DNA of 45,515 nucleotides from Bacillota bacterium (GTDB taxonomy: Bacteria; Bacillota; Clostridia; Acetivibrionales; Acetivibrionaceae), in the NCBI GenBank assembly GCA_023398495.1, contig JAEWSG010000033.1:1-45515 (forward strand), written 5' to 3'. The notes beneath the pieces were generated by a model. It saw only the letters and a program-made list of their open reading frames with translations. It did no database searches and was not told the DNA's origin. Below are positions 8,729-18,879 of this stretch, in pieces (position 1 is the stretch's first letter; each line of letters opens with the position of its first letter). A program made the translations under genes and the position numbers.

Positions 8729-10027
8729 TTATTTCAAAAACTCCGCTATCATTTCTTCGGTTAACTTCTTTTCCTTGCAGATAAGGCTATAGAGTTTACC
8801 TCCACGTCTGATTGTCCTCTCCTGATTTTTAAAGTTGCAATGATACAATCCAAAGTTTGCACTTTCCCCTTCAAGCCATTCAAAGTTATCCATCAGGGTC
8901 CAGTGATAATAGCCTTTTATATCGATTCCTTCAGCTATAGCCTTTGCTATATTGCTAAGATGGCTGCATATAAAATCCGGCCTTTTCGTATCACTCTTAT
9001 CACTAATGCCGTTTTCGGTTATGTATATAGGCAATTTATATAGGTCGTAATATTTCTTGCAAACAGAGTATATTCCATATGGATATATATCCCAGCCCAG
9101 ATCATTTTTATCAAGCTGCTCATCACTCCTCAAATAATGGAAAAGATTTGAAGGCTTTAATGCAAATTCTATTATATCCCGGGTATAATAGTTAATCCCC
9201 AAAAAATCAACATACGTGTCTTTACAATGTTTATTCACTTTTTTAGATAACGGTAACTTTATATTACCCCTTACCATTCCCTCCATATATAGTTCATGGA
9301 AAAAGTAATCGGCTAATTTAGCGAGTAACTTTCCCTTAAGAGTAGTACCACAAAAAACCCTGATGTGCATTGCAAACCCTACTTTTGTCACTCCCTTATA
9401 TCCCATTATATTCCTGATATTATGAATAACTTCATATGCATTTAAATGTGCCTTGATTATTTGCAAATAAACTCTCAGGCTTTTAGACAACTTACGGACT
9501 CCCGGAGGCCAAATGCCAAAAATATATCCAAATTTAGTATAGACATTAGGTTCATTGAAAGTTACCCACTCACATACTAAATCGCCAAGCTGCTCAACAA
9601 CGTACCCTACATACTTGATAAAATATGCAGAGTTCCCACGTTTAAGCCATCCTCCCATTTCATCAAACCAAAGAGGTTCTGAAAAATGATGGAGAGTAAC
9701 AAGAGGTTTTATTCCATTCTTTATTAATAATTTTATCTCGTTCCTGTAATGTTTTATAGCTTCCCGCGAGAATTTCCCTGCTTTAGGTTCAATCCTGCTC
9801 CATTCAAGGCTCAACCTATGTGTATTCACATTAAGCTGTTTCAGCAGCTCTGTATCTTGTTTAACCCTGTTCCAGTGATCACATGCCGTGATACAATGCG
9901 AGCCGTCCTTTATACGCCCTTCCTCACACCATTTGTACCATGTGTTATTTTTATCACCGCCTTCAATCTGTACACTCGCTGTTGCAGTTCCCAGTAAAAA
10001 ATCCTCAGGTAATGTAAATGGTTTCAT
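8729..10027 (-). CDS. GH1 beta-glucosidase (intracellular)
   Basis: A retaining family 1 glycosidase, probably splitting cellobiose or short cello-oligosaccharides after uptake. There is no signal peptide, so it acts in the cytosol. The acid/base is Glu159 in TFNEPN and the nucleophile is Glu338 in ITENG. The N-terminal PEDFLLGTATAS and the WSRIEP motif are also family hallmarks. At 432 residues it is slightly shorter than the usual 440-480. The ATG has an AGGGGG site. A 117-bp palindromic element lies 23 bp upstream, so the promoter must be inside or beyond it. Substrate (glucoside, phospho-glucoside or galactoside) is not certain from sequence. Confidence 0.92.
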   Translation of the reverse strand: MKPFTLPEDFLLGTATASVQIEGGDKNNTWYKWCEEGRIKDGSHCITACDHWNRVKQDTELLKQLNVNTHRLSLEWSRIEPKAGKFSREAIKHYRNEIKLLIKNGIKPLVTLHHFSEPLWFDEMGGWLKRGNSAYFIKYVGYVVEQLGDLVCEWVTFNEPNVYTKFGYIFGIWPPGVRKLSKSLRVYLQIIKAHLNAYEVIHNIRNIMGYKGVTKVGFAMHIRVFCGTTLKGKLLAKLADYFFHELYMEGMVRGNIKLPLSKKVNKHCKDTYVDFLGINYYTRDIIEFALKPSNLFHYLRSDEQLDKNDLGWDIYPYGIYSVCKKYYDLYKLPIYITENGISDKSDTKRPDFICSHLSNIAKAIAEGIDIKGYYHWTLMDNFEWLEGESANFGLYHCNFKNQERTIRRGGKLYSLICKEKKLTEEMIAEFLK

Positions 10028-10050
10028 TTATATCCCCCTATCACACACTC

Positions 10051-10167
10051 CTAGTGCTTTTGAACATAATCCATTTCTAGAAATGAATTATGCAAAATGC
10101 ACATCCTATGTTTCTTCCTAATTAACAAAATTAAATTCTAGAATTTTATTTTGTTAATCAGCACTAG
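10051..10167 (+). repeat. CTAG-ended double-palindrome element, copy A (117 bp)
   Basis: The ends are CTAGTGCT and AGCACTAG. Inside are two palindromes, each centred on TTCTAGAA or TTTCTAGAAA, separated by a core containing GCACATCCTATG. This copy has a few mismatches in each palindrome. It lies 23 bp upstream of the GH1 start. Related copies are at 21775, 23026, 37173, 42890 and 44612. It encodes no protein, and its size and ends suggest a MITE-like element. Confidence 0.85.
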
Positions 10168-10220
10168 TTTATAAATATTCATTCCGGCAATTTTATGTGC
10201 AGCTAAGTCCTCCTAATAAT

Positions 10221-10264
10221 TTAGGTGCATTTAATAAACACGAAGAAAGCACGAAGAAAAATAT
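10221..10264 (+). repeat. Dispersed short repeat, copy 2, with internal tandem duplication
   Basis: Contains GGTGCATTTAATAAA, then the CACGAAGAAA unit twice in tandem (11-bp period), then AATAT. The copies at 3482-3517 and 38875-38906 have one unit. This one lies about 220 bp upstream of the GGDEF/HD-GYP start. Confidence 0.6.
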
Positions 10265-10397
10265 GCACACTAATAATTTCAATTTATTGCAGCTTCAGTT
10301 ATGATATGATATAATATAAAAACTTCATAATTAAAGTTAATGGTTGTTCTCCTTCTGTGGAAACACAAACTTTGAATTGTATAATTTGTTTAAATTA

Positions 10398-10440
10398 ATA
10401 ACGAACACTAAACTTAAATTTCAATTGATCGTTATCTATA
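10398..10440 (+). promoter_or_regulatory. Leader element with outer stem, copy 1 (before GGDEF/HD-GYP)
   Basis: Outer arms ATAACGA (10398-10404) and TCGTTAT (10429-10435) pair perfectly around 24 nt that begin ACACTAAA and TTAAAT. The second copy, upstream of a GH9 cellulase (36442-36491, minus strand), has the same loop motif and arms ATAACGT/ACGTTAT, so the last pair has changed on both sides. It ends about 45 bp before the start codon, in gene orientation. It could be a small cis-regulatory RNA or a two-half-site operator. Confidence 0.5.
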
Positions 10441-10485
10441 ACAATGTATATAGAGAATACCAATAAATTAATCAGGGGCTAAATA

Positions 10486-12036
10486 ATGGATATATTCAGT
10501 AATTTCCTTTCAACATCTAAAATGAAGATTAAATCAATAAAACACAAGTATTTTAATAATTCATATAATACCTTTGAATTTATATTGGTAGAAGTTTTGT
10601 ACATATTAATCTCTGTACTTCTTATGAATAAATATCAGACAGAAGGCTTTAAACAAATAGTGGGACAATTTCAGATATTTGTAGCAATTTACCTTGCTTT
10701 CCGTTATCGTTTCTTTGGCCTTTCAATAGGATTGACAATAAATATTATTGAAATTGCATTTCTTTCTCATGCATATTTTCTGTATCCAAAGGTTGGCATA
10801 TTGGCCGGATTAACTTCAAAAGTGCTCACTGTCATTTCTTCAATTATTGTGGCTATACTTTCAAATATTCAGCAACATAATAAGCAAACCCTACAGGAGC
10901 AAAAATCCAGACTAGAACTGCTTTCTGTTACAGACGACCTTACAGGAACCTACAATCATAGATTTTTTAACTCTGCTATTGATAGCGAAATTGAAAAGTC
11001 AAAGATAAATAACAACAGTATTTCCTTAATAATGATTGACATAGATAATTTCAAGATGTGTAACGACATTAGCGGCCATGATTATGGTGATACAATATTG
11101 AAGGGAACAGCTTCAATGCTTAAAGAAGCAGCAGGTGTCTCAAACTTTGTATGCAGGTACGGTGGGGATGAATTTGCAGTTATTTTGCCCGGTTCAGATA
11201 TGCAAGAGGCAAATCAAATTGCCCACAGCATAAGAAACATATTTGATAAACATAAGTCCAACTACTTCGAGCAAAACACCTATAGTAATATAACGCTTTC
11301 TATGGGATTATCTGTATATCCAGATCTTGCAAATGACAGGGATGAACTTATCAATCAGGCAGATATGGCACTCTACCATTCCAAGAACCTTGGTAAAGAT
11401 AATATCCATTTCTATCAGGATGTTTTAGTAAATCTTAAAAAGAATATAAGTTCAAACCACCAGCATATGATTGGTATATTTAAGGCACTCCTCAGTACAA
11501 TATCAACCAAGGATAAATATACACGTGGCCATTCGGAACGTGTAGCTCATTATGCAGTTATGATTGGCGAAGCACTGAATCTTAGTCTAAAAGACATAAG
11601 TATGCTTCAATATGCCGGACTGCTACATGATATTGGAAAGGTTGAAGTCCCAAAGCTTATCTTAAGTAAAACAGGACAGCTTACCGATACTGAACTTGAT
11701 ATTATTAAGCAGCATCCCTTATATAGTGCAAATATTCTCGAACCTTTAAATATGACCCAGTTAATTGATTATGTTGTTCACCACCATGAGAGATATGATG
11801 GTTTTGGGTATCCCCATGGTTTGGCGGGTACATCCATCAGTCTCGGTGCGAGAATATTGTGCGTAGCAGATTCCTTTGATGCAATGTTGTCTGAACGCCC
11901 ATACTGCAAAAGCATGGATATGGACGAAGCATTTGCGGAACTCAAGCAACATTCAGGCTCGCAATTCGATGAAGAAATTGTCAATGTTTTTATTAACATT
12001 ATGAAAAATAGCGAGGAATACAAAAAAGTCGTTTAA
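10486..12036 (+). CDS. Membrane-bound GGDEF and HD-GYP cyclic di-GMP protein
   Basis: A likely bifunctional cyclic di-GMP enzyme. Residues 30-130 form several membrane segments without a recognised sensor name. A GGDEF diguanylate cyclase domain follows (about 145-310) with an intact RYGGDEF motif (224-230); the usual RxxD inhibitory site just before it is absent. The C-terminal half (about 325-510) is an HD-GYP phosphodiesterase with HDIGK near 381-385 and HHERYDGFGYP. Both active sites look intact, so net activity cannot be predicted. The 516-residue gene stands alone, convergent with the GHL10 gene. The ribosome binding site (AGGGGC) is modest. A shared leader element lies upstream. Confidence 0.92.
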   Translation: MDIFSNFLSTSKMKIKSIKHKYFNNSYNTFEFILVEVLYILISVLLMNKYQTEGFKQIVGQFQIFVAIYLAFRYRFFGLSIGLTINIIEIAFLSHAYFLYPKVGILAGLTSKVLTVISSIIVAILSNIQQHNKQTLQEQKSRLELLSVTDDLTGTYNHRFFNSAIDSEIEKSKINNNSISLIMIDIDNFKMCNDISGHDYGDTILKGTASMLKEAAGVSNFVCRYGGDEFAVILPGSDMQEANQIAHSIRNIFDKHKSNYFEQNTYSNITLSMGLSVYPDLANDRDELINQADMALYHSKNLGKDNIHFYQDVLVNLKKNISSNHQHMIGIFKALLSTISTKDKYTRGHSERVAHYAVMIGEALNLSLKDISMLQYAGLLHDIGKVEVPKLILSKTGQLTDTELDIIKQHPLYSANILEPLNMTQLIDYVVHHHERYDGFGYPHGLAGTSISLGARILCVADSFDAMLSERPYCKSMDMDEAFAELKQHSGSQFDEEIVNVFINIMKNSEEYKKVV

Positions 12037-12042
12037 CGGGAC

Positions 12043-12092
12043 AAGGGGACAGGGACAGGTACCTGTCCCTGTCCCTATGTCCCTATTTTTTG
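12043..12092. terminator. Bidirectional terminator, near-perfect palindrome
   Basis: A perfect 30-bp palindrome (12046-12075) is built from GGGACA units with the centre GGTACC, continuing imperfectly on both sides and followed on the plus strand by ATTTTTT. It separates convergent genes and overlaps the stop codon of the minus-strand GHL10 gene, whose last codons are made of the same GGGACA repeat. Such GGGACAGG palindromes look like an amplified intergenic repeat type, but only one copy is present here. Confidence 0.75.
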
Positions 12093-14258
12093 GAGAATTA
12101 CAGCAATCTCAGCTCTGGTGGCAAGGTTTAAGGGGTTGACATTCCCTCCCGAACCAGTTACTATTCCATGCTTTGTAAGAAATGAAACTGCAGCTTTTGC
12201 ATAAGCACTAATCTTATTTTTATCTTGGTACCTGTCTAAATACTCATCACCGGCTTTTTCAATATTTACACCCTTTTCTTCTAAAGCCTTTAGCATAATA
12301 ACCATCATATCCTGTCTGGTTATATTTCCCTCTGGGTCGAAGTATTCTCCACTGCCCTTTACAATTCCGAGTTCCCTGGCTACACCTATTTCATTGTAGT
12401 AGTATGAATCGGCTTTCACATCCTTGAAGTTCTCTGTAAAATCAGCTTCAAGATTTAAGGCTCTAACGACCATAATGGTAAAATCCCCTCTTTTGGTGTA
12501 TCTTCCTGGAGCAAAAGCACCATTTCCAATACCCTGGATAACCCCTTTCCTATAGAGCGTGTCAATTGCATTAATAGCCCAGGAATAACTCATTCCCACA
12601 TCGCTGAAGTAATCAGATTGCTTTGTACTGATTGTAAGTCCGCTACTTTCATTGTGAAGTCTGTCTAAAGAGGTTACAACGTAAAACACCTTATCCGGAT
12701 CATAAGAACCATTATCTACAAATTCCTGTGCACCACCTCCAGTTTTCCTGACAGTTGCGATAAGCTTCTTTGCACTTGTATCCAAAGCTGTATCTGCTGT
12801 TTCCCCGGTATTATAGCGATATACTGCATAATAGGCAGTATTGTTGTCACTATCATTCCAAGTCAACTTGAGTGCATTTGAATGTACTTCCACTTTGCCA
12901 TTTGAAGGTTTCTCCGGGGTTGTGCCCCCCTTCCAGGTCATAACAGGAACGAAGGCTTTATACGACCTCAAATCATTCGTCATAGTGTCCACAACCGGCT
13001 GCTTTCCTGAATCATTTAAATTCAGTGCTCTGAACATTATATCTCCCTTTACCTCAGGCTTAGCCGTATTAAACTTAAGCTGCCTTCGAAACTCAGGAAC
13101 ACCATTTTCAAGAGTGAAATATTTATCACTGCTGTCATTTATTTTATACAGTGCCAAACCAATATAAAGATGAACATTTTTACCCCGGCATACATCGGAC
13201 CACCAGGTTGCCAATTCTCCATAAGCTGCACGGGAGTATCCGAAGGAAAAATATATTTGGGGTGCAATATAATCGATAAGTTCATCTACAACCCACTTTC
13301 TTGTGTCTGCAAAACAATTATTATAATTTGTAGAACTTGCTTCAGTATCAGAACCGTTAGCAAGACCATCCTTTTTGTTACCCCATATTCCGGCAGGACT
13401 TATACCGAACTTAACCCATGATTTTGCTTTCCTAATTTCCTTTGAAAGCTCGCTAACCAACAGGTAAGTATTATTCCTTCTGAAGTCTCCAATATTTGAA
13501 AACTTCCCTTTGTTGTATTTTTCATAAGTGCCCTGATCATTTAATTCTCCTACGGTTTTTTCATAGTAAAAGTAATCATCAAAATGAACTCCATCCACAT
13601 CATATTTATTTACTACTTCCATAACACGGTCAATAACCCAAGCTCTCGCTTCAGGAATACCCGGATCAACTACAAATCTGCTCATGGAGGTTTTTATCCA
13701 TTCAGGATGCTCTTTATAAACACTCTTTTCTATATTAAGCGATGCTCTCGTTGCATCCTTCATATCTACCGTAACCCTATAGGGGTTAAACCACGCATGA
13801 AATTCAAGATTACGTTTATGTGCCTCTTCAATGGCAAAAGCAAGCGGATCAAAACCAGGGTCCTTACCAAAAGTTCCTGTAAGATATCTTGACCACGGTA
13901 CAACATCCGACTTGTAAAATGCATCAGCCTCAGGGCTAACCTGAAAGAATACGGCATTCATATTCATCTGTACTACTGTGTCTAAAATATTAATGAGTTC
14001 CTCCTTACTCTTTTGCACCCGCTCAACATCATTAGTTATTTTCTTTACATCACCTGAAGGCCAATCCAGATTTGCTACAGTACTTATCCAGGTCCCTCTG
14101 AGTTCTCTTTTTACCACAGGAGTTCCTGCAGGTAAGAAATCCAAATAGGGATCCCATGGATTTGACTTAGCAAGTGTATTTTGAGGTATTACTGCAATTG
14201 CAAGAACAGCAGCAATAAAAGCTGCCCAAAAGATTCTAGCACACTTTTTATTAATCAT
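12075..14258 (-). CDS. GHL10-type glycoside hydrolase-like protein with three SLH domains
   Basis: A secreted, surface-attached putative glycosidase. A Sec signal peptide covers about residues 1-30. A GHL10 (DUF187) TIM-barrel domain follows (about 45-400), with RGTWISTV, FHAWFNPYRV and GVHFDDYFYY motifs. Next is an Fn3-like beta domain (about 450-550), then three SLH repeats to the C-terminus that should bind secondary cell-wall polymer. Characterised relatives such as E. coli DigH cleave denuded peptidoglycan, so a cell-wall role is possible as well as a polysaccharide one. It has a GGGGGA ribosome binding site and lies 90 bp after the GH63-like gene, possibly in one transcript. Confidence 0.88.
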   Translation of the reverse strand: MINKKCARIFWAAFIAAVLAIAVIPQNTLAKSNPWDPYLDFLPAGTPVVKRELRGTWISTVANLDWPSGDVKKITNDVERVQKSKEELINILDTVVQMNMNAVFFQVSPEADAFYKSDVVPWSRYLTGTFGKDPGFDPLAFAIEEAHKRNLEFHAWFNPYRVTVDMKDATRASLNIEKSVYKEHPEWIKTSMSRFVVDPGIPEARAWVIDRVMEVVNKYDVDGVHFDDYFYYEKTVGELNDQGTYEKYNKGKFSNIGDFRRNNTYLLVSELSKEIRKAKSWVKFGISPAGIWGNKKDGLANGSDTEASSTNYNNCFADTRKWVVDELIDYIAPQIYFSFGYSRAAYGELATWWSDVCRGKNVHLYIGLALYKINDSSDKYFTLENGVPEFRRQLKFNTAKPEVKGDIMFRALNLNDSGKQPVVDTMTNDLRSYKAFVPVMTWKGGTTPEKPSNGKVEVHSNALKLTWNDSDNNTAYYAVYRYNTGETADTALDTSAKKLIATVRKTGGGAQEFVDNGSYDPDKVFYVVTSLDRLHNESSGLTISTKQSDYFSDVGMSYSWAINAIDTLYRKGVIQGIGNGAFAPGRYTKRGDFTIMVVRALNLEADFTENFKDVKADSYYYNEIGVARELGIVKGSGEYFDPEGNITRQDMMVIMLKALEEKGVNIEKAGDEYLDRYQDKNKISAYAKAAVSFLTKHGIVTGSGGNVNPLNLATRAEIAVILQKIGT

Positions 14259-14348
14259 TTTAATCCCCCGTTAACCTAATATTCCATTATAGTTTATCAT
14301 CTTTCACACTAAACAGGAACCGTCCATATTTTTCATTTCGAGAATTCC

Positions 14349-17075
14349 TTAAACTCCCATATGCCCGATTAATTTGGCAATCAACCCCGTCCATCCTGTT
14401 TGGTGACTAGCTCCAAGCCCTTCTCCGTTATCTCCATTAAAATACTCATAAAAGAGAATCAAGTCTTTCCAGTACGGATCCTTCTGAAATTTATCCGTAT
14501 CTCCGTAAACTGCTCTTCTTCCTCCACCGGATATATCCTTCTGGAATATATTCACCAGCCGTCTTGATAATTCTTTAGACACTTCAAGTAAATTCATCAT
14601 TACACCGGACCCTGTCGGACATTCAACCCTGAAAGTATCTCCATAGTATTTGTAATATTCCTCCAGAGCCTCAATTATCATGTAATTTAATGGAAACCAT
14701 ATCGGTCCTCTCCAGTTTGAATTACCCCCAAACATACCGGTACTTGACTCCGCAGGTTCGTATTTCATTCTATAGTCATTTCCATAAACATTAATGCAAA
14801 CAGGATTATTCTTGTGATGTTTTGACAGTGATCTTATTCCATAGGGGCTTAAAAACTCATTTTCATCAAGCATTCTCTTAAGTATCTGGTTAAGCCTTTC
14901 CTTCTCTACCAGCGACAGAAAAACACCGTTTGCATCGGAGGTATAGTCACCTTCAAACCCCTTAATATAAATATTTCTATGGTTGGTCAGATCGGGACGG
15001 TTCTTAAGATACCAGTCAAGTTGGGTCTTCAAATCCTGACAATCTGCCAGCCCTGAAAAATCATTGGTGGCTTGCTTGAATATATCCTGCACATCAAATT
15101 TCTCCACTGCTAAAATCGGGATGAGTCCAACCATAGAACGTACCTTTATGGTTTCTATCCTGCCGGGCATCCTCATTAAGTCGTAATAAAAACCGTCATT
15201 TTCATCCCAAAGACTTGCTCCGTCTCCTCCTATGTGGTTCATAGCATCCGCTATATAGAAAAAGTGTTGAATAAATTTGCCTCCCCATTCCCTATACGCT
15301 GTATCTGATTTGGATATCTCAGATGAAATCCTGAGCATATTAAGGCAATACATTCCCATCCATGCTGTTCCGTCCGACTGTTCTATCAGAATATTAGGAA
15401 TTCCCGGCTGACTTCTGTCAAACATTGATATATTATCAAGTCCAAGGAATCCGCCTTCAAATATATTATTGCCATATGTATCTTTGCGGTTTACCCACCA
15501 CGTAAAGTACAGGAGAAGCTTATTAAACATTCGTTTTAAGAAATCAATATCACTTCGTCCATAAAATTTTTCTTCTATTTTGTAAACTTCCCAGACAGCC
15601 CAAGCTGCAACCGGAGGGTTAACATCGCCAAAAGACCATTCATATGCAGGCATTTGACCATTAGGGTGCATATACCATTCCTTGGTAAACAAATGTAACT
15701 GCTGTTTTGCAAAATCGGGATCAATCAGACACAAGGGTATGGTATGAAATGCAAGGTCCCAGGCTGCAAACCATGGATATTCCCATTTATCGGGCATTGA
15801 AATAATATCTTTGCAATCTAAATGCGTCCACTCGCTATTTCTGCCTTTTTTTCGTTCCTGTGGTGGTGGAGGACATGCAGGGTCTCCATTGAGCCACTGT
15901 TTAACAGAATAACAGTAAAACTGTTTCGTCCAGAGCAGCCCGGAAAATGCCTGTATTTGAATGCTTTTAAGATCTTCAGATATCCCGGGAGGACATATAC
16001 AGTCGTAAAACTCCTTCATTTCATTTTCTCTGGTCAGAAACACATCATCAAACCCCTGGTCAAACGGTTTAATCATACCTTTTCTGTCACTTAACCTCAT
16101 GCATATGGTTTTTGTCTGCCCTGCTCCAATATCAAGTACATAACAAGCAGACGCCTTCGTTCCTGTTTTAGCCGGGTTGACAGCCTTCTTAGCCCCTTCA
16201 ACAATATACCTGTTAATTCCGTCCTTCACAAATGGATTTGTATTTGGCTTATTAAAAAGCTTCATATTGGTTTCATTATCTGTAAAAATAACTTCGCTGG
16301 GTTCTTCACAATATAAATATCTGTCACCTAGTTTCTGATGTGCTGCTTCCAAGACACAAAAATCCCCTTCGGCCTCAATAAGCTTTATTGCAGGCTTTGT
16401 TTCCCCTGAATAACCCCATGACCACGTATTTCTGAACCAGAGCGTAGGTAAAATATAAGCTTTATGAGCTTCAGGCCCACGATTCACTATAATTATCTTT
16501 ATCAATATGTCTTCCGGCGTATTCTTTGCGTATTCAATAACGACATCAAAATAACGGTTTTCGTCAAATACTCCAGTATCTATCAGTTCAAATTCGCTTC
16601 CCCCGCGTCCTTCCTGGCCTCGTCTTATCTTGTTTTCATGAACCAGCCAATCATAAGGATATTCATTGTGTGGGTATTTGTAAAGACATTTCATATAGGA
16701 ATGGCTGGGTGTATTGGCCAGATAATAGTAATATTCCTTTACATCTTCACCATGATTACCTTCATTTCCTGTAAGCCCAAAAAATCTTTCTTTCAGGATA
16801 GGGTCCTTTCCATTCCATAATGCTAGTGCAAAGCAAAGGTTCTGATTACTATCGGAAATTCCTGCTATGCCATCCTCACCCCAACGGTATGCACGGGATC
16901 TGGCATGATCATGCGGGAAGTGCTCCCATGCATTGCCGTCAGCACTATAATCCTCACGCACTGTTCCCCATTGCCTGTCACTTAAATATGGCCCCCAGTG
17001 CTGCCATGAGAATTTGTTGCTTTTAGACTCTTCCAGTTTCTTAGCTTCATTAGTTTTAACTATTTTATTTTGCAT
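14349..17075 (-). CDS. GH63-like / MGH1-type glucosidase, cytosolic
   Basis: A large (alpha/alpha)6-barrel glucosidase of the bacterial group related to yeast YMR196W and GH63. It is 908 residues with no signal peptide, so it should act on an internal alpha-glucoside. Supporting stretches are the N-terminal WGPYLSDRQWGTVREDYS, the aromatic WEYPWFAAWDLAFH, and GGNSNWRGPIWFPLNYM near the C-terminus. The exact substrate is unknown; glucosylated glycans or mannosylglycerate-type compounds are family possibilities. It starts from an AGGAGC site and may be transcribed with the GHL10 gene downstream. Confidence 0.82.
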   Translation of the reverse strand: MQNKIVKTNEAKKLEESKSNKFSWQHWGPYLSDRQWGTVREDYSADGNAWEHFPHDHARSRAYRWGEDGIAGISDSNQNLCFALALWNGKDPILKERFFGLTGNEGNHGEDVKEYYYYLANTPSHSYMKCLYKYPHNEYPYDWLVHENKIRRGQEGRGGSEFELIDTGVFDENRYFDVVIEYAKNTPEDILIKIIIVNRGPEAHKAYILPTLWFRNTWSWGYSGETKPAIKLIEAEGDFCVLEAAHQKLGDRYLYCEEPSEVIFTDNETNMKLFNKPNTNPFVKDGINRYIVEGAKKAVNPAKTGTKASACYVLDIGAGQTKTICMRLSDRKGMIKPFDQGFDDVFLTRENEMKEFYDCICPPGISEDLKSIQIQAFSGLLWTKQFYCYSVKQWLNGDPACPPPPQERKKGRNSEWTHLDCKDIISMPDKWEYPWFAAWDLAFHTIPLCLIDPDFAKQQLHLFTKEWYMHPNGQMPAYEWSFGDVNPPVAAWAVWEVYKIEEKFYGRSDIDFLKRMFNKLLLYFTWWVNRKDTYGNNIFEGGFLGLDNISMFDRSQPGIPNILIEQSDGTAWMGMYCLNMLRISSEISKSDTAYREWGGKFIQHFFYIADAMNHIGGDGASLWDENDGFYYDLMRMPGRIETIKVRSMVGLIPILAVEKFDVQDIFKQATNDFSGLADCQDLKTQLDWYLKNRPDLTNHRNIYIKGFEGDYTSDANGVFLSLVEKERLNQILKRMLDENEFLSPYGIRSLSKHHKNNPVCINVYGNDYRMKYEPAESSTGMFGGNSNWRGPIWFPLNYMIIEALEEYYKYYGDTFRVECPTGSGVMMNLLEVSKELSRRLVNIFQKDISGGGRRAVYGDTDKFQKDPYWKDLILFYEYFNGDNGEGLGASHQTGWTGLIAKLIGHMGV

Positions 17076-17176
17076 GTCAAAGCTCCTGAATTGAGTAGTA
17101 TTTTTAATGCTGCAGCTTATATAATTATATAATTTTTTATTGGCCTATACAATATATTCCAGACTTTTATATAGAC

Positions 17177-17217
17177 AGAAAAAAACAATAAATGCGGGTC
17201 CTGAATTACCCGCAAAT
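17177..17217 (-). terminator. Terminator of the kinase/HD-GYP regulator operon
   Basis: A 7-bp GC-rich stem (TGCGGGT at 17193-17199 with ACCCGCA at 17208-17214) is followed on the minus strand by a T-rich run ending in TTTTTTT. It lies about 90 bp after the stop of the HD-GYP regulator gene. Confidence 0.7.
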
Positions 17218-17306
17218 TGTTGTATAACTAATTAAATTATCTTGTAACGCCTACTCCATATGTCATTTAACATTATATAAATCATAAAAATGATTTTACA
17301 GTTTAC

Positions 17307-18875
17307 CTAATTATCTTTAAACTTCTCGTAAATAGCCAATATTTCATTGATATTTTCAAAAAATACATCAACTAATTCAGGGTCAAAATGCTTACCTCTC
17401 TCCTCCCTGAATAGCTGCAAAACTTTGTCTATTTCCCATGCAGGTTTATACACACGTGCAGTTGAGAGAGCATCAAAAACATCAGCTATGGCAGTAATCC
17501 TTCCATAGATATGTATATCCTCACCTTTAAGACCATTTGGATAACCACTGCCGTCATATTTTTCATGGTGTGTATAGGCAATAACGCTTGCTATTTTAAT
17601 AATGTCTTTATCAGAACTTTTAAGCATTTCATATCCAATAACTGCATGTGTTTTCATAACGTCAAACTCTTCGGCTGTTAGTTTTCCAGGTTTATCCAGT
17701 ATACTTCCAGGAATACCTAGTTTTCCTATATCATGCATAGCTGATGCAAGCGAAATTATTTCTGCTTCTTCTTCGTACATACCACATTTAATGGCAAGCA
17801 GCTTTGATAACTCTGCAACCCTTTTTACATGATATCCTGTCTCCTTCGATCTGGCTTCTGCAATTTCTCCCAATGTGTAAATTACTTCTTTCTGGCTGTC
17901 GTGTAATTTATTATTTAGTGATACATTTTCATAAGCCGTTGATATGTTACTTGTAAAAATCTCCATCAAATTGTGATCAATTTCATTGTGTCCTGGGATT
18001 CCCTCCAAAAATAAGATACATTCCATATCCGAATGTCTTCTGAAATATATTACTATACTATCTTCAACAAATAAAATTTTTTTCTGCTTAATTGCACTTT
18101 CAATATTTACATACTGAGAACTTGTCAGAACATTTTTCACATTACTGTCAATTCGCTTTGAAAACCGCCCACTTCCAGCTGTTATCAGGAACTCGTCATT
18201 GTCTTTGAAGGCAATAAACGCAGATTGGTGAGAAGTTTTCAATTTAATGCTATTATCAAAAATATGTGTAATCTGATCAAGAACTATACCTGAAAGCTTT
18301 GAAGCAGATTGTACTTCAAAAAGATTCTTTGTTGCCTCAATTACCCTTTCAAGACCTTTTTTGTTCGCTTTTGCCTGGTGAATGCTTTCATAAGCCCGAA
18401 GAGATGATACTATAGTTGTAAAAAGCTTTTGTGAGGTCAACTCTGTTTTTTCCTTGTAATCGTTAATATCAAAATCAAAAATAACCTTTTTTTCCGGTGC
18501 CTGTCCAGGCTGGCCAGTCCGCAAAATAATCCTTACCTCGTCATTTGCAAGGTCTTTTCGAATATAGTTTACCAACTTTAACCCTGAGTCTTCCTCTTCC
18601 ATAACCACATCAAGCAGCATAACCGCAACATCAGGGTTAGCTTCTATCATTGTTTTGGCTTCCCTTGCAGAGTAAGCACTCAAGAACTCAAGTCCGCTAT
18701 TCTTATAGGTAAAGTCATTTAAAACAAGCCTGGTAACAGAATGCACCTCTCTGTCATCATCAACAATCATTATCTTCCATTTATTAGCATCAAGAACTTC
18801 AGCTGGTATATTATCCTCAGTTTCATCAAAAAAATCCATATACTTCTCGTCACGTGTTGAATTGGATTTTGGCAT
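17307..18875 (-). CDS. Response regulator: REC-DUF3369-HD-GYP
   Basis: A cytosolic response regulator whose output should be cyclic di-GMP hydrolysis. The receiver domain (about 33-155) has the acidic pair Asp39/Asp40 and phospho-acceptor Asp89 in MLLDV. A DUF3369 domain, related to GAF, spans about 175-325. The HD-GYP phosphodiesterase domain (about 335-510) has HDIGK and HHEKYDGSGYP. No DNA-binding domain is present. Its ATG is 4 bp after the stop of the kinase gene, and its AGGTG ribosome binding site lies in the last codons of that gene, so translation is probably coupled and the kinase is its likely partner. Confidence 0.93.
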   Translation of the reverse strand: MPKSNSTRDEKYMDFFDETEDNIPAEVLDANKWKIMIVDDDREVHSVTRLVLNDFTYKNSGLEFLSAYSAREAKTMIEANPDVAVMLLDVVMEEEDSGLKLVNYIRKDLANDEVRIILRTGQPGQAPEKKVIFDFDINDYKEKTELTSQKLFTTIVSSLRAYESIHQAKANKKGLERVIEATKNLFEVQSASKLSGIVLDQITHIFDNSIKLKTSHQSAFIAFKDNDEFLITAGSGRFSKRIDSNVKNVLTSSQYVNIESAIKQKKILFVEDSIVIYFRRHSDMECILFLEGIPGHNEIDHNLMEIFTSNISTAYENVSLNNKLHDSQKEVIYTLGEIAEARSKETGYHVKRVAELSKLLAIKCGMYEEEAEIISLASAMHDIGKLGIPGSILDKPGKLTAEEFDVMKTHAVIGYEMLKSSDKDIIKIASVIAYTHHEKYDGSGYPNGLKGEDIHIYGRITAIADVFDALSTARVYKPAWEIDKVLQLFREERGKHFDPELVDVFFENINEILAIYEKFKDN

Positions 18876-18879
18876 AGCA

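Larger units (their letters stand above)
10168..10485. other. Intergenic region upstream of the GGDEF/HD-GYP gene
   Basis: This 318-bp gap lies between divergent genes. It holds a dispersed short repeat (10221-10264) and a leader element (10398-10440) shared with the second GH9 gene. Otherwise it is AT-rich; TATAAT-like strings near 10310 could serve as a promoter but are not distinctive. Confidence 0.5.
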